Shown here in pieces: positions 1 through 6,039 of a stretch of 9,193 nt of DNA. The number at the start of each line of letters is the position of its first letter. Position 1 is the stretch's first letter. The DNA comes from Propionibacteriaceae bacterium (GTDB taxonomy: Bacteria; Actinomycetota; Actinomycetes; Propionibacteriales; Propionibacteriaceae). A program made the position numbers and the translations under genes. The stretch covers positions 1 through 9,193 of the forward strand of contig JAGQUI010000086.1 in the NCBI GenBank assembly GCA_020438595.1. Direction: 5' to 3'. The notes under the pieces were generated by a model, which was given only the letters and a program-made list of their open reading frames with translations, had not been told where the DNA came from and did not search any database.

Positions 1-139
1 CCACGCCCAGCGTCTCGCCGGAGTCCAGGCTGAAGCTCAGTCCGTCCACGGCCTTCACCGGGTCGCCCTCGGTGCGGACGAGCTTCTGGGTGAAGGTGGG
101 GAAGTACTTCTTCAGGTCGGTGACGGCCAGCAGGCTCAT
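1..139 (-). CDS. Opp/Dpp-type ABC transporter ATP-binding protein, second ATPase (OppF-like), N-terminal part only
   Basis: The first 46 codons of a gene running off the left edge of the window. It starts with ATG at 139, nine bases after the stop of the preceding ATPase gene; a GGAGAG ribosome binding site lies in that gap. The translation begins MSLLAVTDLKKYFP and contains KAVDGLSFSLDSGETLGV, the typical beta-strand region just before the Walker A loop of an ABC ATPase. The cut falls immediately before Walker A, so no catalytic motif is visible. Its place as last gene of the cassette, directly after an OppD-like ATPase, and the roughly ten-residue insert before KAVDG (QKLVRTEGDP) both fit OppF/DppF, the partner subunit that hydrolyses ATP at the cytoplasmic face. 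The family assignment is firm; the transported substrate is unknown. Confidence 0.9.
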   Translation of the reverse strand, partial: MSLLAVTDLKKYFPTFTQKLVRTEGDPVKAVDGLSFSLDSGETLGV

Positions 140-148
140 GGTTCTCTC

Positions 149-1171
149 CTACAGCCTCGGGGCGATCTGCTCGGCGAACAGCTCGGCACGCTTCGCCATC
201 GGGATGTGGCAGCGCGAGTCGTGGTTGGGGTACGACTCGACGAGATCGGGAACCACTTCGTCGCACGCGCACGGCGCGGAGTCGCGGAACGTGCAGCGCG
301 GGTGGAACGCGCAGCCGGGCGGGATGTTGATCAGGGACGGCGGGTTGCCCGCGACGGGCACCAGGCGCTCGGCCTTGAGCCGGTCCAGGCGCGGCATGGA
401 CGTGAGCAGTCCCCAGGTGTAGGGGTGGTCGGGCTGGTGGAACGCGCCGTCGACGTCGGCGTACTCGACGCACTTGCCGCCGTACATCACCAGCACGTCG
501 TCGGCGATCTCCGCGACCACGCCGAGGTCGTGGGTGATCATGATGATCGCCGAGCCGAACTCGGCCTGCAGGTCGCGCATCAGGTCGAGGATCTGGGCCT
601 GCACGGTCACGTCGAGCGCCGTGGTGGGCTCGTCCGCGATCAGCAGCTCGGGGTTGTTGATCAGCGCCATCGCGATCATCGCCCGCTGGCGCATGCCGCC
701 GGAGAACTCGTGCGGGTACTGGTCGACCCGCCGGCCAGGGTTCGGGATGCCCACCCGCGCGAGCATCTCGATCACGGTCGTGCGGGCCGCCTTCTTCGAG
801 ACCTTCTCGTGAACCCGGATGGCCTCGGTGAGCTGCTGTCCTACTGTGTAGTACGGATGCATGGCCGACAGCGGGTCCTGGAAGATCATCGCGAGCTTGC
901 GGCCGCGCAGGCTGCGCAGCTCCTCGTCCGAGATCTTGAGCAGGTCCTGGCCGTCGAGCAGGACCTCGCCGCCGATCCGGGCCCGGGAGCCGCGGTGCAG
1001 GCCCATGATCGCCAGGGAGGTCACGGACTTGCCCGAGCCGGACTCGCCGACAATGCCGAGGGTCTTGCCCTTCTCGAGGTTGAAGGTGAGGCCGTCCACC
1101 GCCTTGACCACCCCGTCCGGGGTGGGGAAGTGGACCTTCAGGTCGGTGACGCGCAGGAACGGATCGCTCAT
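149..1171 (-). CDS. Opp/Dpp-type ABC transporter ATP-binding protein, first ATPase (OppD-like)
   Basis: A 340-residue cytoplasmic ATPase that powers the importer together with the OppF-like subunit. All nucleotide-binding motifs are intact: Walker A GESGSGKS at 42-49, Q-loop Gln98, ABC signature SGGMRQR at 157-163, Walker B LLIADEP at 176-182 and H-loop His214. The C-terminal oligopeptide-transporter extension (about 255-325) carries Cys287, Cys293, Cys301, Cys303 and Cys321. Clustered cysteines here are known to hold an iron-sulfur cluster in characterised OppD/DppD proteins, so one is likely but not shown. The reading frame is open far upstream. I chose ATG at 1171 because MSDPFLRVTDLKVHF is the normal family start and because this ATG overlaps the permease stop by one base (TGATG), indicating translational coupling. 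Confidence 0.95.
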   Translation of the reverse strand: MSDPFLRVTDLKVHFPTPDGVVKAVDGLTFNLEKGKTLGIVGESGSGKSVTSLAIMGLHRGSRARIGGEVLLDGQDLLKISDEELRSLRGRKLAMIFQDPLSAMHPYYTVGQQLTEAIRVHEKVSKKAARTTVIEMLARVGIPNPGRRVDQYPHEFSGGMRQRAMIAMALINNPELLIADEPTTALDVTVQAQILDLMRDLQAEFGSAIIMITHDLGVVAEIADDVLVMYGGKCVEYADVDGAFHQPDHPYTWGLLTSMPRLDRLKAERLVPVAGNPPSLINIPPGCAFHPRCTFRDSAPCACDEVVPDLVESYPNHDSRCHIPMAKRAELFAEQIAPRL

Positions 1172-2184
1172 CAGCTCAGCTTCACTCTCGGATCGATGAA
1201 CCCGTACAGGATGTCCACGACCATGTTCGCGATGACGATGAACGAAGAGACGATCATCACCAGGGCGACGATCGTCGGCAGGTCCATGTTGGTCACCGAG
1301 CGGACGGCGAGCCAGCCGAGCCCGTGCATCGAGAACACGCTCTCGGTGATGATCGCGCCGCCGAGCAGGCCGCCGAGGTCGAGGCCGGCCGCGGTGACGA
1401 TCGGGGTGAGGGCGGCGCGCAGGCCGTGCCGGAAGATCACGGTGCCCTGGGCCACGCCCTTGGCGTTGGCGGTGCGGATGTAGTCCTCGCTGAGGGTCTC
1501 GATCATGTACGCGCGGGTGAGCCGGATGTAGCTCGCCGCGAAGAAGAACGCCAGCGTGATCCACGGCAGGATCAGGTTCTGGGCCCACGCGATCGGGTTC
1601 TCGGAGAACGGGACGAAGCTCGGGATGGGCACCCAGCCCCACTTGATGGCCGGGAAGGTCAGCAGGATCAGGCCGACGAAGAAGGTGGGCAGCGAGAAGC
1701 CGACCAGGGCCGCGCCTACGATCGAGCGGTCGGGCCATCGCCCCTTGTTCAGCGCTGCGGTGATGCCGCCGCCGACGCCGATCAGCATCCACAGCGTGAA
1801 CGCGCCGACGGCGATGGACAGCGAGATCGGCCAGGCCTCGGCGACCATCTCGTTGATGGTGCGGTGCTGGCTGGGCGAGTAGCCCAGGCACGGGGCCGGG
1901 CAGTGCACGATCTGCTCCGGGTTGGACTCGCGGAGTGCCTCGTTGGCGGGGAAGTCACGGCCGACGAACAGGCCGGAGACGAAGTTGCCGTACTGGACGA
2001 TGACCGGTTGGTCGTAGCCGAGGGCGATGCGGTTGCCCTCGAGGATGGTGGGGGTGCAGTTCTTGCCGCAGGTGTACTTGGCCGGATCGATCGGCGACGC
2101 GTAGAACAGCGCGAAGGTGGTCGCGGTGATCAGGAAGAGCATCGCGACGACCGAGACCAGCCGCCTGAGGAAGTAGTAGAACAC
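1171..2184 (-). CDS. Opp/Dpp-type ABC transporter permease, OppB-like subunit
   Basis: A 337-residue inner-membrane permease (BPD_transp_1 fold) that would pair with the OppC-like protein to form the transport channel. The first membrane helix is at about 9-29. The others fall at about 119-140, 155-177, 203-222, 259-280 and 303-325. The EAA coupling loop, ANAKGVAQGTVIFRHGL at about 239-255, would contact the ATPases, and the end FIDPRVKLS is typical of OppB/DppB. The loop between helices 1 and 2 (about 30-117) holds the protein's only four cysteines, as two CxxxC pairs (39/43 and 95/99). The start is GTG at 2184, preceded by AAGGAG with a five-base gap. It lies 59 bases after the binding-protein gene and overlaps the next ATPase by one base. 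Length is close to the family norm. Confidence 0.95.
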   Translation of the reverse strand: MFYYFLRRLVSVVAMLFLITATTFALFYASPIDPAKYTCGKNCTPTILEGNRIALGYDQPVIVQYGNFVSGLFVGRDFPANEALRESNPEQIVHCPAPCLGYSPSQHRTINEMVAEAWPISLSIAVGAFTLWMLIGVGGGITAALNKGRWPDRSIVGAALVGFSLPTFFVGLILLTFPAIKWGWVPIPSFVPFSENPIAWAQNLILPWITLAFFFAASYIRLTRAYMIETLSEDYIRTANAKGVAQGTVIFRHGLRAALTPIVTAAGLDLGGLLGGAIITESVFSMHGLGWLAVRSVTNMDLPTIVALVMIVSSFIVIANMVVDILYGFIDPRVKLS

Positions 2185-2202
2185 GCCCGCTCCTTGGATG
2201 GC

Positions 2203-2230
2203 TGGGGGTGCGCCCGTAGGCGCACCCCCA
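2203..2230 (-). promoter_or_regulatory. Intergenic 12-bp hairpin between binding-protein and permease genes
   Basis: The 59-base gap between the binding-protein stop and the OppB-like start contains a perfect 12-bp inverted repeat, 2203-2214 pairing with 2219-2230 around a four-base loop. No T-run follows it on the minus strand, and the permease ribosome binding site comes shortly after. Such hairpins after a periplasmic binding-protein gene are known in other importer operons to stabilise the upstream message or stop part of the transcription, so the binding protein is made in excess over the permeases. That role is inferred; the hairpin itself is directly visible. Confidence 0.7.
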
Positions 2231-2243
2231 ACCCCTTACTGAA

Positions 2244-3977
2244 TCAGTGCTTGACCGAGATGGTGGCGATGTCGTAGTAGCCCGTGAAGGTGCCGTTGAC
2301 ATACGCACCCTGCACGTTGCTGCCGCGGACGAACACGAAGTTGTCCACGATCAGCGGGATCACCGCGTAGTACTTGGTCACAGCCTCGGCGTCCAGGGCA
2401 CCCCAGGCCTTGTCGGCCTCGGTGCCGGTGAGCGCGTACGCCGCGTCGATGCCCTTGTTGAACTCGGCGTTGTCGAAGTAGCCGTAGTCCTGACCAGGGC
2501 CACCGGCGCTGATCTGGCTCCGCGAATCCAGCAGCTGCGGGATCACCGTGGAGGCGGACGGGAAGTCCGCGCCCCAGCCGGCCCAGTAGACGTCGTACTT
2601 GGAGGCGGAGTCCGGCGACTGCAGCGTGCCGTAGTACTGGTCGGCCGGGATGCCGATCAGGTTGGTGTCGAAGCCTGCCGCGTCCCAACCGGTCTTCAGG
2701 CCGGAGAAGATCTTGTCCATGGTGTCCGACTTGCGGTACGCCACGTTGATCTTCACCGGGAGGGTCAGGCCGGAGGCCTCGAGGGCCGCCTTGGCCTGGG
2801 CCGGGTCACCCTTGTCGCCGGCGAGCAGCGGGGTGTCCGGGAACGCCGGCAGCGCCGGGTTGATCAGCGAGTTGACCGGCTGCGCGACCTGGTCGCCGCC
2901 GACGGCGGTGACGTAGGCGGCGCGGTCGGTGGCCAGGGCCAGCGCCTCGCGGGCCTTGTCCTTGCTCATCACCTTGGACTTGAAGTTCGGCGTCAGGTAC
3001 CGGGTGTAGGGCGAAGCCACGATGTCGGTACGACCCTCGGCGCCGCTGGCGATGTTCGCGAGCGCGGTCACCGGGGCGGGGTCGTAGGTGATCGCGTTGG
3101 CGTCGTCACCCTGGTTGGCGATCAGCCGTTCGAAGACGGTCTCCTGGCTGAGCGACTCGTCCCAGGTGATCTTGTCGGGGTAGGCCTTGCGGACGTCGTC
3201 CGTCGCCGGATCCCACTGGTCGTTGCGGACGAAGGTGCCGCCGCTGTTCGGCGACCAGGTGCCGTCCAGCTTGTACGGGCCGTTGGAGAAGATCTGGAAG
3301 TTGGACTTGTCGCCCTGGTCCTTGTCCTTGCGGAACGCGCCGAAGGCGGTCATGGTCAGGGCCTGGTTGAAGTCGCCCGAGGGATTGGCCATCTTGAAGG
3401 TGATGGTGTTGCCGTCGCAGCTGACAGCCTTGTCGTACAGGTCCTGGCCGGTGCCGTCGTAGGGGCCCTTGTACTGCGAGGAGCCGTCCTTGGCCTTCGG
3501 GATGTCCAGGTACTGGATCGCGTAGTTCGGGCCGCCGGTGATCACGTCGACCGCGAAGGTGCGGGAGATGCCGTAGGCGTAGTCCTCGCAGGTGACGGCC
3601 TGGCCGTCCTCCCACTTGATCCCGTCCTTGAGGGTGAACGTCCAGGTCTTGCCGTCATCGCTCACCTGACCGGTGTCGGTCGCGGCGTCGGCGACCAGGG
3701 TCGCCTGCTCGGTGTTCGAGGTGACGGGCGACCAGGTGGTCAGCGTGCGAGCGAACGCGCGGTTGCCGAACTCGATGTCGACGCCCACGTAGGTGCGCTG
3801 CGGATCCCAGTGCTCGGTAGCGGTGCCGATCAGCAGGCTGAGCGTGCCGCCTGCGGTCGGGTTCGCCGCTTCGGCAGCGGACCCGCTGCTCGTGGACGTG
3901 GGGGTGGAACTACAGGCCGTGGTCAATCCCAGGGCCACTACTGCCGCAACGCCGGCGGCGATCTTGCTACGCCTCAT
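2244..3977 (-). CDS. Opp/Dpp-type solute-binding lipoprotein (family 5 extracellular binding protein)
   Basis: A 577-residue extracellular receptor that captures the solute and delivers it to the permeases. Residues 1-22 form a lipoprotein signal: MRRSK, a hydrophobic stretch, then LTTAC with Cys22 as the lipidation site, followed by a Ser/Thr-rich linker. The family 5 signature lies at about 95-138 and includes SDDGKTWTFTLKDGIKW and the CEDYAYGISR segment. A late DVYWAGWGADFPSAS segment (462-476) matches the usual YD...W.ADYPDP pattern near the ligand site. Cys130 and Cys187 are the only other cysteines and could form a disulfide. ATG at 3977 has AGGAG nine bases upstream. The gene sits 51 bases after the OppC-like gene rather than leading the operon. 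Peptide is the default family ligand, but other members bind sugars, opines or metal chelates, so the substrate is open. Confidence 0.95.
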   Translation of the reverse strand: MRRSKIAAGVAAVVALGLTTACSSTPTSTSSGSAAEAANPTAGGTLSLLIGTATEHWDPQRTYVGVDIEFGNRAFARTLTTWSPVTSNTEQATLVADAATDTGQVSDDGKTWTFTLKDGIKWEDGQAVTCEDYAYGISRTFAVDVITGGPNYAIQYLDIPKAKDGSSQYKGPYDGTGQDLYDKAVSCDGNTITFKMANPSGDFNQALTMTAFGAFRKDKDQGDKSNFQIFSNGPYKLDGTWSPNSGGTFVRNDQWDPATDDVRKAYPDKITWDESLSQETVFERLIANQGDDANAITYDPAPVTALANIASGAEGRTDIVASPYTRYLTPNFKSKVMSKDKAREALALATDRAAYVTAVGGDQVAQPVNSLINPALPAFPDTPLLAGDKGDPAQAKAALEASGLTLPVKINVAYRKSDTMDKIFSGLKTGWDAAGFDTNLIGIPADQYYGTLQSPDSASKYDVYWAGWGADFPSASTVIPQLLDSRSQISAGGPGQDYGYFDNAEFNKGIDAAYALTGTEADKAWGALDAEAVTKYYAVIPLIVDNFVFVRGSNVQGAYVNGTFTGYYDIATISVKH

Positions 3978-4028
3978 TGGCGCTCTCCTTCATGTTGGTT
4001 GTACTGACAATCGGGTTCTTGGGGGCGG

Positions 4029-5012
4029 TCACTGGCGGTCCGCCTTCGGGTCCAGGGCGTCACGGAGTCCGTCGCCGAGGAGGTTGAACGAGAGCACCAC
4101 CAGGAACAGGGTGACGCCCGGGAAGATGAAGTAGGCCGGATCCGAGGTGGCGTAGTGCACCGAATCGTTGAGGATCGAGCCGAAGGAAGGGGTGGGTGCC
4201 TGGATGCCGACGCCGAGGAAGCCGAGCGCGGCCTCGGTGGCGATGTTCTGCGGCATGATCAGCGTGGTGTAGACGAGGATCGGCGCCCACAGGTGCGGCA
4301 GCAGTTCGGTGAAGTAGACCCGGGCCCGTCCCGCGCCCAGCGACCGCGCCGCCTCCACGAACTCGCGTTCCTTCAGCGAGAGCACCTGGCCGCGGATGAT
4401 CCGGGCGAAGTAGGGCCAGCCGAAGAAGCCCATCACGATGATCATGAACAGCATGGACGCAGGTGTGCGTTCGGTGCCCAGCGCGGTCTGCAGGGCGTCG
4501 ATCACGATGGTCGACAGGGCGATCAGCATCAGGGTCTGCGGGAAGCTGAGCACGAAGTCGATCAGGCGGGAGAACCACCAGTCGACCCGGCCGCCCGCGG
4601 TGCCGGAAACGATGCCGATGGTCACGCCGATCACCACGGAGACGAACACGGCGCTGGTGGCCACGATCAGTGAGACCGTCAGGCCGGCGAGCACACGGGA
4701 GAACAGGTCGCGGCCGGTGCCCGGCTCGACCCCCATCGGGTGGGCCCAGGACACCCCGCCCATCGGTCCGATCGGGAGCGAACCGAGGCCGCCGACCAGG
4801 TCGGTGTTCGCGGTGTACGGGTCGATCCAGCCCATCTGGGTCATCAACGGGGCGGAGACGGCGAGCACGATGAAGAAGATGGCAGCGCCGAAGGCCACCA
4901 TTGTGACCTTGTCGCGCACGAGTCGCGCTCGCGTGATCTGCCACGGAGTGCGTCCCGCGATCGGAACCGCGCCGTCGCGCGCTTCGACATCGACAGCGGT
5001 GCTGTCTGCCAT
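4029..5012 (-). CDS. Opp/Dpp-type ABC transporter permease, OppC-like subunit
   Basis: A 327-residue inner-membrane permease, partner of the OppB-like subunit. After a charged cytoplasmic N-terminus comes the OppC_N segment with helix 1 at about 37-57. The conserved HPMGVEPGTGRDLFSR box (91-106; family form HPLGTDxxGRDxxSR) precedes the main permease domain. The EAA coupling loop EFVEAARSLGAGRARVYF spans 217-234, and the protein ends LLGDGLRDALDPK, typical of OppC/DppC. I chose ATG at 5012 because GAGGGAG lies five bases upstream and the length fits the family. In-frame ATG at 5036 and GTG at 5069 would add 8 or 19 residues of non-conserved sequence with poorer ribosome binding sites. It is the first gene of the transporter operon, ahead of the binding protein, which is unusual. 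Confidence 0.93.
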   Translation of the reverse strand: MADSTAVDVEARDGAVPIAGRTPWQITRARLVRDKVTMVAFGAAIFFIVLAVSAPLMTQMGWIDPYTANTDLVGGLGSLPIGPMGGVSWAHPMGVEPGTGRDLFSRVLAGLTVSLIVATSAVFVSVVIGVTIGIVSGTAGGRVDWWFSRLIDFVLSFPQTLMLIALSTIVIDALQTALGTERTPASMLFMIIVMGFFGWPYFARIIRGQVLSLKEREFVEAARSLGAGRARVYFTELLPHLWAPILVYTTLIMPQNIATEAALGFLGVGIQAPTPSFGSILNDSVHYATSDPAYFIFPGVTLFLVVLSFNLLGDGLRDALDPKADRQ

Positions 5013-5080
5013 CCGGACTCCCTCTTTCCCGTCCATGCGGCGGCAGACGGGCACTGCCTGATCCGTCACCCCACGGGTTC

Positions 5081-5113
5081 GTGCAATCTAGCACGCAGTT
5101 TCGGCCTACCGAA
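5081..5113 (-). promoter_or_regulatory. Candidate promoter and overlapping operator for the transporter operon
   Basis: On the minus strand TAGATT (5085-5090) fits the actinobacterial -10 pattern TANNNT. A weak -35 candidate, TTCGGT (5108-5113), lies 17 bases upstream. Transcription would start near 5078, giving an untranslated leader of about 65 bases before the ATG at 5012. The -10 lies inside a hyphenated palindrome, CGTGC-N6-GCACG (5080-5095), a plausible repressor site. The -35 match is poor, so this is a suggestion only. Confidence 0.3.
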
Positions 5114-5152
5114 GAGCCTTGTGCCCCGGGGATAAGAGCGTGATCAGAGCGT

Positions 5153-5167
5153 TACCAAGGTGTGGTA
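5153..5167. promoter_or_regulatory. 15-bp palindrome TACCA-N5-TGGTA upstream of the transporter operon
   Basis: A perfect five-base inverted repeat with a five-base spacer lies in the 205-bp gap between the pentapeptide gene stop and the OppC-like start. It is about 40 bp upstream of the candidate -35. Size and placement suit binding of a dimeric regulator, but no regulator gene is in the window and short palindromes occur by chance. Confidence 0.25.
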
Positions 5168-5217
5168 TTCATCGGGCGCTGAGCCACGCACGTCCGGATC
5201 ACGCAGCCCGCCCGGGT

Positions 5218-5892
5218 TCAGTCGAGCCGGATCCCGAGCCGTTCGGCGAGGGCAGGGGCCAGGTCGAGCAATTGCTCAAGGCTGATGCTCGCGCCGCGCA
5301 GGCCCTCGATGTTGCCGACGTCGGCGAGGCGGGCGCCGCGCAGGTCGACGTCGGCCAGTCTCGACCCGGTGCCGTCGAGCCGGTCGATCCGGGTGCCCGG
5401 GAACGCGAGCCGGCTGGCCGTGGCGTGGCCCAGGTCGAGGTCGGTGATCACGCAGTCGGAGAACTCGACGTCGGTGAGCCGCGCCCCGCGCAGGTTCACG
5501 TAGCCGAGCTTGCACCGGCTGAACCGGACGCCGCGCCAGTTCGAGTCGTAGAGCTCCGCCGACCCGATCCGGCACTGCTTGACCTCGACGTTCCACCAGC
5601 CCGACTCGGGTGCGCTCAGCGCCACCAGTTCGAGCCGTTCGAGCACCGAGCCCGCCAGAGACGCCCCCGGCGCCGTCCAGGCGCGCGCGGTCACACCGGA
5701 GAGCAGGGACGAACCGAAGCGGCGACGGCCCGTCCAGGTCAGTTCGTCGGCGGTCAGGTCGCGGATCGCCACCTCGTCGAGGTCGTCCTCGCCGTCCACC
5801 GCGAGCGAATCCGGCACCGCGACGAGCGGGCCGAGCGCAGGCGGGCGCAGCCGCGGCGCGTCCGGGCCGTCCGGCTCGTTCCTGGTGGCCAT
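5218..5892 (-). CDS. Pentapeptide-repeat protein
   Basis: A 224-residue protein that should fold as a right-handed quadrilateral beta-helix. Counting every fifth residue, the inward-facing position is hydrophobic in a nearly unbroken register from about Phe59 to Leu189 (for example Leu79, Leu84, Leu114, Trp119, Phe124, Leu129, Leu134, Leu139, Phe144, Ile149, Leu154, Leu179, Leu184, Leu189). That is about 27 repeats or nearly seven coils. Clear pentapeptides include VNLRG, ARLTD, VDLRG and ARLAD. Residues 1-55 are acidic and proline-rich without repeats, and the end (about 204-222, SLEQLLDLAPALAERLGI) looks like a capping helix. No signal peptide or membrane segment is seen. ATG at 5892 has only a weak GGGTG upstream. 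Some family members (MfpA, Qnr) mimic DNA and bind gyrase, but most have no known role, and I see no basis for assigning one here. Confidence 0.88.
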   Translation of the reverse strand: MATRNEPDGPDAPRLRPPALGPLVAVPDSLAVDGEDDLDEVAIRDLTADELTWTGRRRFGSSLLSGVTARAWTAPGASLAGSVLERLELVALSAPESGWWNVEVKQCRIGSAELYDSNWRGVRFSRCKLGYVNLRGARLTDVEFSDCVITDLDLGHATASRLAFPGTRIDRLDGTGSRLADVDLRGARLADVGNIEGLRGASISLEQLLDLAPALAERLGIRLD

Positions 5893-5935
5893 GCCCGCAC
5901 CCTACGCACCCCCGCCGACAGCCGCGGCCCAGGTC

Positions 5936-6026
5936 GGGGACGGTTCCCGGCGGTCCGGCTTTTCCACAGGTTCGGGCCTCGAACCGGGCCCTGTGGAAAA
6001 GGTGGACCGAGAAAGGAACCGTCCCC
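5936..6026. repeat. 91-nt imperfect palindrome, REP/MITE-like element
   Basis: Three nested perfectly matched arms make one long hairpin. GGGGACGGTTCC (5936-5947) pairs with 6015-6026, CGGTCC (5951-5956) with 6004-6009, and CTTTTCCACAGG (5959-5970) with 5990-6001. The apex also holds GGTTCG/CGAACC (5969-5974 and 5980-5985), which can pair as an alternative top stem. The element fills most of the gap between the dehydrogenase stop (6040) and the pentapeptide gene start (5892). GGGGACGGTTC-type ends resemble, from memory, palindromes mobilised by REP-associated tyrosine transposases, but no transposase is present. On transcription it could also act as a terminator or RNA-stabilising structure for the dehydrogenase gene. 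The structure is certain; its class and role are inferred. Confidence 0.75.
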
Positions 6027-6039
6027 AACTCGGTCCGGA

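Noticed and set aside
1172..1891. A longer N-terminus for the OppD-like ATPase.
   Set aside because: The extension overlaps the permease gene, has a shadow-frame composition, and the ATPase family starts at the ATG at 1171.
3978..4028. A separate promoter in front of the binding-protein gene.
   Set aside because: The 51-base gap has a weak TTGT-N4-ACAA repeat and a clear ribosome binding site, but no credible -35/-10 pair.
5013..5069. Upstream starts (GTG 5069, ATG 5036) for the OppC-like permease.
   Set aside because: They add non-conserved residues and lack a good ribosome binding site, whereas the ATG at 5012 has GAGGGAG five bases upstream.
5218..5892. A fluoroquinolone-resistance (MfpA/Qnr) assignment for the pentapeptide protein.
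   Set aside because: The repeat fold alone does not indicate gyrase binding, and no closer sequence match can be shown.
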